Positions 52,730 to 59,644 of a stretch of 64,000 nt of DNA are shown piece after piece. Numbering within the stretch: the first letter of the stretch is position 1; each line of letters starts with the position of its first letter. The notes below the pieces were generated by a model. That model did no database searches, was not told where the DNA came from, and was given only the letters and a program-made list of their open reading frames with translations. Both the position numbers and the translations under genes were made by a program. The stretch comes from Lachnospiraceae bacterium. Lineage in GTDB: Bacteria > Bacillota > Clostridia > Lachnospirales > Lachnospiraceae. The DNA lies in contig JAAVZL010000023.1 in NCBI GenBank assembly GCA_022791635.1, positions 1 to 64,000 of the forward strand. Direction: 5' to 3'.

Positions 52730-53872
52730 CTACCACCTGCTTTCAATAAATTCGTAAACCGCCTGCTCCGCCTCAAGGATCTGCTCCACCCCGGGATTTG
52801 GAATCACCCTGTGAGCCTCCATGCTGGCCTCAATGATCTCCGGAATCTCCAGATAGGCAACCTTTTTGTCCAGGAACTTGCTCACAGCCCGCTCATTTGC
52901 CGCATTGTACACCGTAGGCATCGAGCCCCCTGCCGCCGCCGCGTCAAAGGCAAGCTTCAATCCCCGGAAGGTCTCCATATCCGGCTTCTCAAAGGTAATC
53001 TCCTTAAGTTTCCAGAAATCCAGCCTCTCCCCAGGCAGATAACGGCGCTCCGGGTAATAAAGAGCATACTGAATGGGAAGCTTCATGTCCGGCGTCCCCA
53101 GCTGGGCGATCACCGCCCCGTCCACAAACTCCACCATGGAATGGATAATGCTCTTGGGCTGCACCACAATCTGAATATTCTCCGGCTCCACCCCGAACAG
53201 CCACTTGGCCTCCATCATCTCCAGCCCCTTATTCACCAGAGTGGAGGAATCAATGGTAATCTTGCGCCCCATGGCCCAGTTGGGATGCTTTAAGGCATCC
53301 TCCACCTGAATCTCCCTAAGCTCACTGCGCTTTTTCCCCCGGAAAGGACCCCCGGAGGCCGTGAGAAGAATCTTTTTAAGCCTCCCCCGACTCTCCCCCC
53401 GAAGACACTGAAAAATCGCACTGTGCTCACTGTCCACCGGAAGAATCCTCACGCCCTTCTCCTCTGCCAATGGTATAATCATATGCCCGGCAGTGACCAA
53501 AGTTTCCTTATTGGCCAGGGCAATGTCCTTCCCCGCCTTCATGGCCTCGATGGTGGGAACAATGCCGATCATGCCCACAATGGCCGTCACCACAATTTCC
53601 GCCTCCGGGCAGGTGCAGACCTCCACCAGGCCCTCCATGCCCCAGACCACCCTTACGTCAAGGTCCCGGACTCTGTCCCTAAGATCCCTTGCGCTCTCCT
53701 CGGTCCAAACCGCCGCAAGTCTCGGACGAAATTCCCGAATCTGCTCCTCCAGCTTTCTCACATTGGATCCTGCTGCCAGAGACACAATCTCAAGATCCCC
53801 ATTTTCCCTGGCAACCTCAAGGGTCTGTGTCCCAATGGAACCCGTAGAACCCAATACCGCAATTTTCTTCAT
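52730..53872 (-). CDS. dxr: 1-deoxy-D-xylulose 5-phosphate reductoisomerase
   Basis: This 380-residue NADPH enzyme forms MEP, the second step of the non-mevalonate isoprenoid pathway. It starts with KKIAVLGSTGSIGTQTLEV, has the metal and substrate residues in LPVDSEHSAIFQCL near residue 150, and SSTLVNKGLEMMEA near 220. The start ATG 53872 follows GAGGAGAAAAGGG. The longer frame reaches back into cdsA. Confidence 0.94.
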   Translation of the reverse strand: MKKIAVLGSTGSIGTQTLEVARENGDLEIVSLAAGSNVRKLEEQIREFRPRLAAVWTEESARDLRDRVRDLDVRVVWGMEGLVEVCTCPEAEIVVTAIVGMIGIVPTIEAMKAGKDIALANKETLVTAGHMIIPLAEEKGVRILPVDSEHSAIFQCLRGESRGRLKKILLTASGGPFRGKKRSELREIQVEDALKHPNWAMGRKITIDSSTLVNKGLEMMEAKWLFGVEPENIQIVVQPKSIIHSMVEFVDGAVIAQLGTPDMKLPIQYALYYPERRYLPGERLDFWKLKEITFEKPDMETFRGLKLAFDAAAAGGSMPTVYNAANERAVSKFLDKKVAYLEIPEIIEASMEAHRVIPNPGVEQILEAEQAVYEFIESRW

Positions 53873-53906
53873 CCCTTTTCTCCTCACGTCTTCCCACAAA
53901 GCCCTG

Positions 53907-54731
53907 CTACAGGCTGAAAAGCGCCAGAACAAACATGGCCGGCGCCGTAAAAATCACACTGTCAAACCGGTCCAGAATTCCTCCGTGGCCGGGAATCAAA
54001 TGTCCGTAATCCTTAATATCATGGTTCCGTTTGATGGCTGAGGCCGTCAAATCCCCAATCTGGGACAGCACCGCCCCCGCAGCGCAAAGCAGGGCACAGA
54101 CCCCCGCCTGACCGCTCATAAAAAAGCTGCCGTACAAAAATCCCAGAAGGGCCGCACCCACACAGCCCCCTATGGCGCCCTCTATGGACTTCTTCGGGCT
54201 TAACACCGGCGCCAGCTTATGCTTTCCAATCAGCATTCCCACCGCATAGGCACAGGTATCACAGCCCCAGGAGCAGATAAAGATCAGCCAGTACAAAGAC
54301 ATGCCGTGAATAAAAATATCACTCATCCGTATGAGGTAGAGAAAGGACAACATAGCCGGAACGTAAATCACGCCGAAAAAGGCCGCCATCACATCCTCAA
54401 TCCGATATCTGGGAAAGGTAAATACATAGACTCCCATCAGCAAAAGCAGGAATACAAACAAAAGCAGAGGCAGGCAGACCAGAGGGATCAAAATCCCTCC
54501 CATTCCCGTACTGCCCATCCTCACCACAAGCACATAGAGAATGGTGGCCGTCACACCCAGAATCCCCATCACATTCCGGCTGATTCCGAACACACGGGCA
54601 AACTCCACATAGCCAACCACCGAGATCAAAAGCGTCAGGCCAAACAAAAAATCTCCGCCCAAAATTCCGGCTGCAATCATCACCGCCAGCAGCACAATCC
54701 CGCTGGCCAGTCTCGTGAAAAACGCCTTCAA
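53907..54731 (-). CDS. cdsA: Phosphatidate cytidylyltransferase
   Basis: This 274-residue membrane enzyme makes CDP-diacylglycerol. It has about eight membrane segments and the C-terminal CDP-alcohol signature (SAIKRNHDIKDYGHLIPGHGG, then DRFDS). The start is a TTG at 54731, directly after the uppS stop and behind GGAGG. Confidence 0.92.
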   Translation of the reverse strand: MKAFFTRLASGIVLLAVMIAAGILGGDFLFGLTLLISVVGYVEFARVFGISRNVMGILGVTATILYVLVVRMGSTGMGGILIPLVCLPLLLFVFLLLLMGVYVFTFPRYRIEDVMAAFFGVIYVPAMLSFLYLIRMSDIFIHGMSLYWLIFICSWGCDTCAYAVGMLIGKHKLAPVLSPKKSIEGAIGGCVGAALLGFLYGSFFMSGQAGVCALLCAAGAVLSQIGDLTASAIKRNHDIKDYGHLIPGHGGILDRFDSVIFTAPAMFVLALFSL

Positions 54732-55442
54732 CTACGTTTCCTCCTTCACCCCGCCATAGCGCCTGTCGCGCCCGTTATAGGCTTCAACCGCCTTCAAAAG
54801 CTCTTCCTTCGTAAAATCCGGCCAGTGAACATCCGCAAAGTAAAATTCCGTGTAGGCAAGCTGCCACAAAAGGAAATTGGAAAGCCGCTGCTCTCCGCTG
54901 GTCCGAATCAAGAGGTCCGGATCCGGAATATCCGCCGTATCCAGATAGGATGTGAAGATTTCCTCGGAAATATCCTCGACTTTCAGTCTCCCGCTCTCCT
55001 GGTCTGCCGCCATCCTTCTCATGGCCCGGACCATCTCGTCCCGGCTTCCGTAATTGATAGCAATCTGGAAATTGAGGCCGTCATTATTCTTAGAAGCCTC
55101 CTCAAGCTCGGCAATCCGCTGCTGGATATCCTCTGACAGAGCGGTTTTATCGCCAATCACCCGGACCCGCATATGATTCTTCTCCGCCGTCTTCAAGCAG
55201 GTCTTCATGTAATTTCGAAGAAGCTTCATCAGGGCATCCACCTCATCCTTGGGACGCTTCCAGTTCTCCGTGGAAAAGGCATACACCGTCAGATACTTGA
55301 TACCCATATTCCAGGCCTCCCGGCAGATCGTCTCCACATTTTTGCTTCCCTGAGCGTGCCCGTAATTCCGCGGCATTCCCTTGGATTTTGCCCAGCGGCC
55401 GTTGCCGTCCAAAATAATTGCCACATGCTGTGGTATTTTCAT
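54732..55442 (-). CDS. uppS: Undecaprenyl diphosphate synthase
   Basis: This 236-residue cis-prenyltransferase makes the lipid carrier for wall glycans. Motifs are ILDGNGRWAKSKG at the start (catalytic Asp, with Leu where Met is usual), GHAQG near residue 30, YAFSTENWKRP near 70 and RTSGEQRLSNFLLWQ near 195. AAGGGAGAG precedes the ATG. The product of Dxr upstream in the pathway feeds this step. Confidence 0.94.
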   Translation of the reverse strand: MKIPQHVAIILDGNGRWAKSKGMPRNYGHAQGSKNVETICREAWNMGIKYLTVYAFSTENWKRPKDEVDALMKLLRNYMKTCLKTAEKNHMRVRVIGDKTALSEDIQQRIAELEEASKNNDGLNFQIAINYGSRDEMVRAMRRMAADQESGRLKVEDISEEIFTSYLDTADIPDPDLLIRTSGEQRLSNFLLWQLAYTEFYFADVHWPDFTKEELLKAVEAYNGRDRRYGGVKEET

Positions 55443-55466
55443 CTGTTCTCTCCCTTATAACTATGA

Positions 55467-55507
55467 AAGGGGCTGTTGCAAAATGCAATTTTGCCACAGC
55501 TCCCCTT
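55467..55507. terminator. Hairpin terminator between frr and uppS, related to palindrome family 1 ends
   Basis: AAGGGGCTGTTGCAAAATGC pairs with its inverse over about 18 bp with a minimal loop. The sequence equals the outer arms of palindrome copies A, F and H without any core. It may be a terminator or what remains after loss of the core. Confidence 0.65.
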
Positions 55508-55525
55508 AAATTTTATCTCTGCCTT

Positions 55526-56080
55526 CTATACGGTCAAAATCTCCTTGGACTTTTCGTCCACGGCCTTGTCAATATCGGCAATGTATTTGTCCGTCATTTT
55601 CTGAATCTTAGTCTCCAGATCCTTCTGATCATCCTCGGAGATCTCCCCGGCCTTATTCTTCTTTTTCAGAGTCTCATTGGCATCCCGGCGGATATTGCGG
55701 ACAGCTACCTTGGCCGCCTCGCCCTTCTTCTTCACATCCTTCACCAGCTCTTTTCTGCGCTCCTCCGTAAGCTCCGGGAACACCAAACGAATGATAGAGC
55801 CGTCATTGGTAGGATTGATGCCGATATCCGAGGTGAGAATGGCCTTCTCAATCGCCTTTAAGAGACTCTTCTCCCAGGGCTGAATCTGCAGCATCCTGGG
55901 CTCCGGCACGGAAATATTACCCACCTGCTGTAAGGGAGTCGGCGTTCCATAATAGTCCACGCGAATCTTATCCAGCACATGGGGATTGGCCCGGCCGGCC
56001 CGAATGCTGATAAACTCCCTCTGCATGGAGTCATAGGACTTTGTCATCTTCTCTTCATACACTTTTAATCTCTCATCCAT
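55526..56080 (-). CDS. frr: Ribosome recycling factor
   Basis: This 184-residue factor frees ribosomes from mRNA after termination. It has the typical opening EEKMTKSYDSMQREFISIRA and the RANPHVLDKIRVDYYG hinge segment. GCGGAGGG lies before the ATG. It follows pyrH by 15 bp, the usual order. rpsB and tsf, often upstream of pyrH, are absent. Confidence 0.95.
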   Translation of the reverse strand: MDERLKVYEEKMTKSYDSMQREFISIRAGRANPHVLDKIRVDYYGTPTPLQQVGNISVPEPRMLQIQPWEKSLLKAIEKAILTSDIGINPTNDGSIIRLVFPELTEERRKELVKDVKKKGEAAKVAVRNIRRDANETLKKKNKAGEISEDDQKDLETKIQKMTDKYIADIDKAVDEKSKEILTV

Positions 56081-56095
56081 GTAAATACCCTCCGC

Positions 56096-56791
56096 TTATA
56101 CTGTAATTTTTGTTCCGGTAAACTTCCCCTTTACCGTATTGACAATACTGTCCTTCTCACCCAGCCCAAACACCATCATGGGCATCCGGTTCTCCATACA
56201 CATAATGGAGGCCGTCAGATCCATCACCGCCAGACGTTTATCCACCACATCGGAAATGGAAATCTCATCGTACTTCACCGCCCCGGGATTCTGCTTGGGA
56301 TCGCTGTCATAAACGCCGTCCACAGCCTTGGCCAAAAGGATCACATCTGCTTCAATCTCAATGGCCATCAGGGTTGTGGTGGTATCCGTAGAGAAATAAG
56401 GATGGCCCGTTCCTCCTGCAAAAAAGGTAACACAGCCCCTATTCAGTCGCTTAAGAGCCCGATCCTTGGTGAAAAGCTTTGCAAAGCCCGCACACTCAAA
56501 GGGCGTGAACACCTCCGTCTCCATGCCCACGGAACGGAAAATCTCAGACACATAGATACAGTTCATGACAGTAGCCAGCATTCCGATCTGATCCGCTTTA
56601 GTCCGGTCAATATTTTCACTGGTCCGGCCTCTCCAGAAATTACCTCCGCCAATAACGATTCCCACCTGGATGCCGTCCTCCACCAGAACCTTTACCTGCT
56701 TTGCTACACCGATGACCGTGGCCTCGTCAAAGCCCGTATGCTTCTCCCCGGCCAGGGCCTCTCCGCTCAGTTTTAACAACACTCGTTTCAT
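56096..56791 (-). CDS. pyrH: Uridylate kinase
   Basis: This 231-residue amino-acid-kinase-fold enzyme phosphorylates UMP. Motifs are VLLKLSGEALAG at the start, GIVIGGGNFWRG near residue 45 and the hexamer-forming region. AGGAGAG lies 9 nt before the ATG. It is the first gene of this block. Its upstream 398-bp gap holds palindrome copy H but no clear promoter. Confidence 0.95.
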   Translation of the reverse strand: MKRVLLKLSGEALAGEKHTGFDEATVIGVAKQVKVLVEDGIQVGIVIGGGNFWRGRTSENIDRTKADQIGMLATVMNCIYVSEIFRSVGMETEVFTPFECAGFAKLFTKDRALKRLNRGCVTFFAGGTGHPYFSTDTTTTLMAIEIEADVILLAKAVDGVYDSDPKQNPGAVKYDEISISDVVDKRLAVMDLTASIMCMENRMPMMVFGLGEKDSIVNTVKGKFTGTKITV

Positions 56792-56981
56792 AACCTTGGG
56801 CTCTCCTGATCTTTTTTCTTACTTAAATGAACGCCGCCTGCCGAACAAGCCCGTTCACGCTTCTTGCTAACGCTCATTATACCATATTTTCAGAAAATTT
56901 CAATCAAAGAACAAAACATTTTTCCGGTGTATCCTTTTTCCGGAAAATAGGGTATAATAGAGCAATCTTACAAACACAGCC

Positions 56982-57162
56982 GGGCTGTTGCAAAATAAGG
57001 CAGCAGACATTTCCGATATCCGGTGTCCGGCTGTTCGCGTACAGGCTGTCTGATATGGACGGAGATTGCCTTGGCAATGTCCGTGCAGAGCAGACAGAAT
57101 GTACGTGAACCGTCCGAACAAAGGATATGGAAATGGCTGATGGCTTATTTTGCGACAGCCTC
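56982..57162. repeat. Palindrome family 1, copy H (short-centre form, 181 bp)
   Basis: Outer arms GGGCTGTTGCAAAATAAGGC and the inverse of GAGGCTGTCGCAAAATAAGC are near-complementary. The type-1 arm is on the left and the type-2 arm on the right, and the centre is TTGCCTTGGCAA. It lies between the divergent pyrH and HAD genes. No target duplication is visible. Confidence 0.88.
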
Positions 57163-57189
57163 TACACACTACACGATAAGGGGAGTGCT

Positions 57190-57993
57190 ATGAAAAAATT
57201 CTTTTTTATTGACTACGACAACACCATTTTCAGCCATTTCACCCATTGCATTCCAGAAGATGCCGGGGCCGCCCTTTTGTCCCTGCAAAAAGAGGGGCAT
57301 AAGGTATTTCTCGCCAGCGGGCGGGGACTTTTCAATGAACCACTGCCGGCTCTTCCGGATGGCTTCACCCCGGACGGGCTTGTGGGGGCCAACGGAGCCA
57401 TCGTCCAGGCAGAGGGGCAGTCTCTCTGGGAAAACCCCATGGAGCCGGCCCTTAAGAAGCGCCTGATTGATTTTGTCAGAGAGCAGAACTATTTTCTGGT
57501 GACCTCCTCGGAGGGACAGTTCTATGTATCCAGTATGAAGCGCTACGAAAGCTCCCACTTCCGCTACACAGAGCCCCAGTACCCCAAGGGCGACGAAGAC
57601 TTCCTTGAGCTCTGCACCAAACCGGTATTCTCCTTCTTTCTCAATGAGCCCCTGGAGATCATCGAAGAGACCCGGCGCAAGTTTCCGGAGCTTAAGCTCT
57701 TCTATATGGGAGACGAGCTGGGCGGAGCCGACGTGATTCCTGTGGAAAACGGCAAAATCAAGGGGATTGAGCGCATCCTGGCCCACTACGGCGCCGATTT
57801 GTCGGATACGGTAGCCATCGGAGACAGTCTCAACGATCTGGAAATGGTAAAGGGGGCCGGAATCGGAATCGCCATGGGCAACGCCATGCCGGAGCTCAAA
57901 AAAGCCGCCGACTATGTGGCAAAGCACATAGACGACGGCGGTCTTGCAGATGCGATTTCCTATGCATTGACTCACAGCCCGCAAAAGCAATAA
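57190..57993 (+). CDS. Cof-type HAD phosphatase
   Basis: This protein of about 267 residues is a HAD hydrolase with a type-IIB cap. The nucleophile motif is DYDNTIFS near residue 8, the threonine/serine site LASGRG near 42, and the metal site GDSLNDLEMVKGAGIGIAMG near 215. Likely substrates are sugar phosphates or flavin-type phosphates, as for the Cof family. The start ATG 57190 follows GGGGAGTGCT. The frame from 57127 reads out of the palindrome and is discounted. Confidence 0.88.
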   Translation: MKKFFFIDYDNTIFSHFTHCIPEDAGAALLSLQKEGHKVFLASGRGLFNEPLPALPDGFTPDGLVGANGAIVQAEGQSLWENPMEPALKKRLIDFVREQNYFLVTSSEGQFYVSSMKRYESSHFRYTEPQYPKGDEDFLELCTKPVFSFFLNEPLEIIEETRRKFPELKLFYMGDELGGADVIPVENGKIKGIERILAHYGADLSDTVAIGDSLNDLEMVKGAGIGIAMGNAMPELKKAADYVAKHIDDGGLADAISYALTHSPQKQ

Positions 57994-58015
57994 TTGGAAA
58001 TGACAAAGCTGCGAC

Positions 58016-59368
58016 CTACTTTCCAAACTTCTTGCAAATCTTCACCACCACGCCGCTCAAAGCCAAAAGGGCCAGCGCATTGGGAATAACCATGAGACCG
58101 TTGAAGAAGTCCGCCAGCTCCCACACCAGCTCCACCTTCAGGGTGGAGCCCACCACGATAAACACCACCACAATCAGGGAGTACACCTTCACGGCCTTAT
58201 GCCCAAAGAGATACTTCACATTCACCTCCCCAAAGAAGTGCCAGCTTAAAATCGTGGAAAAGGCAAAGAACAAAAGACAGATTGCCACAAAAATATCTCC
58301 GAAGCCATGAAAGCTTGTGCTAAAGGCCGCCTGTGTCAGCGCAATGCCGCCCTCCCCCGTAGCCATAGCGCCTGTGGTCAGAACGGAAAACACGGTCAGG
58401 TTCAGCACAACAAAGGTGTCGATAAACACGCTGATCATCGCCGTCAGCCCCTGCTCGTGAGGGTTCTTAGCCGCCGCTCTGGCATGGGCATGGGGCGTGG
58501 AGCCCATTCCGGCTTCATTGGAAAACAGTCCTCTGGCTACCCCGTAGCGGATGGCTTCCCGAACCGTAATGCCTGCCGCCGCACCCGCCATAGCCTGGGG
58601 CTTAAAGGCGCCCACAAAGATCATGCTGATCGCTGCCGGAAGAGCCGTAATATGTAAGCAAATCAGAATCAGGCTTCCCACAATATAGACAGCCGCCATA
58701 AAGGGAACCATCTTCTCCACAACCGCCGCCAGACGCTTGGTTCCGCCGATAAACACAAAGAAGGCCAGAACCGCCAGAATCACGCCGACCACAACCGGCG
58801 GCAGATTGATATTCCGCGCCTGAAACACGCCTGCAAAGGCGGTGCCGACGGAGTTGGACTGCACCATATTCCCCATAAAGCCCAAGGCCAGAATAATAAA
58901 CACCGCAAACATTCCTGCCAGAGCTCTGCCAAAGAAAGACCCATGAAAGGCCGTCCAAATATAATAAACAGGCCCTCCGGTCACCTCTCCGCTGTCCGTA
59001 GTCTTATACTCCTGGGCCAGCACAGCCTCTCCGTATATCGTAGCCATTCCGAAAAAGGCGCTGACCCACATCCAGAAAATAGCGCCCGGACCGCCGGAAA
59101 TGAGCGCCGTAGCCGCTCCTGTAAGATTTCCCGTACCCACCTGAGCCGCAATGGCCGTAGCCAGAGACTGTAAGGGCGTCATCTCCCCCCGCTCACGCTT
59201 CTCCCCGCTGAGTTTAAAGTGCCCGAACACCAGACGGCACCCTTCGCAAAACTTACGCACCTGAATAAACCTAAGGCGCACCGTAAAATAAATACCCGTT
59301 CCGCAGAGGATGAATAAGAGCACATAGCTCCACATAATCCCATTCGCACTCTTCACAAATTCCAACAT
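58016..59368 (-). CDS. Sodium:alanine/glycine symporter, AGCS family
   Basis: This 450-residue transporter has about ten membrane segments and the AGCS signatures. These are GTGNLTGAATALISGGPGAI near residue 80, TGGPVYYIW near 125 and RGLFSNEAGMGSTPHAHA near 285. It imports alanine or glycine with sodium. The start ATG 59368 follows GAGAGGG, and the longer frame to 59428 has no ribosome site. A glycine riboswitch lies in its leader, which points to glycine as a substrate or signal. Confidence 0.92.
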   Translation of the reverse strand: MLEFVKSANGIMWSYVLLFILCGTGIYFTVRLRFIQVRKFCEGCRLVFGHFKLSGEKRERGEMTPLQSLATAIAAQVGTGNLTGAATALISGGPGAIFWMWVSAFFGMATIYGEAVLAQEYKTTDSGEVTGGPVYYIWTAFHGSFFGRALAGMFAVFIILALGFMGNMVQSNSVGTAFAGVFQARNINLPPVVVGVILAVLAFFVFIGGTKRLAAVVEKMVPFMAAVYIVGSLILICLHITALPAAISMIFVGAFKPQAMAGAAAGITVREAIRYGVARGLFSNEAGMGSTPHAHARAAAKNPHEQGLTAMISVFIDTFVVLNLTVFSVLTTGAMATGEGGIALTQAAFSTSFHGFGDIFVAICLLFFAFSTILSWHFFGEVNVKYLFGHKAVKVYSLIVVVFIVVGSTLKVELVWELADFFNGLMVIPNALALLALSGVVVKICKKFGK

Positions 59369-59460
59369 GATTTTTCCCTCTCTTTTTTCTTTAAAATAAA
59401 AACACAAAAATAAGAGCCGATTTACCATCAGCCCTCCAAAGAGTAGAACATCTGCATGTA

Positions 59461-59563
59461 AGCCCTGTCCTTTTGCCTGAGAGATAGGCAGGCTCCCGAA
59501 CCTTCCAACGGGGAAGCCTGTGTTACACCTTCGGCGCTCATTTGCTGAGACTCTCCAGAGTTT
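59461..59563 (-). ncRNA. Glycine riboswitch aptamer upstream of the symporter
   Basis: Read on the minus strand, the leader contains GGAGAGTCTCAGC, GAGCGCCGAAGG and then ATCTCTCAGGCAAAAGGACA, the conserved core of the glycine aptamer. One aptamer is seen, not the common tandem pair. It lies 93 bp before the symporter start. No clear terminator stem was identified, so the expression platform may act on translation. Confidence 0.9.
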
Positions 59564-59587
59564 GTCAATTTTTGTCTGACAGAGAGT

Positions 59588-59616
59588 ATCATAGCATACT
59601 TCTTCCGAAAGCGCAA
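59588..59616 (-). promoter_or_regulatory. Promoter of the riboswitch-symporter transcript
   Basis: TTGCGC (59611-59616) and TATGAT (59588-59593) are 17 bp apart on the minus strand, about 25 bp before the aptamer. Confidence 0.6.
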
Positions 59617-59644
59617 CACTATTTTCACCCGGATAGCTCTGGGC

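Noticed and set aside
13742..57162. Palindrome family 1 as ordinary MITEs
   Set aside because: No target duplication was visible at the copies checked and the outer arms differ by locus, unlike families 2 and 3.
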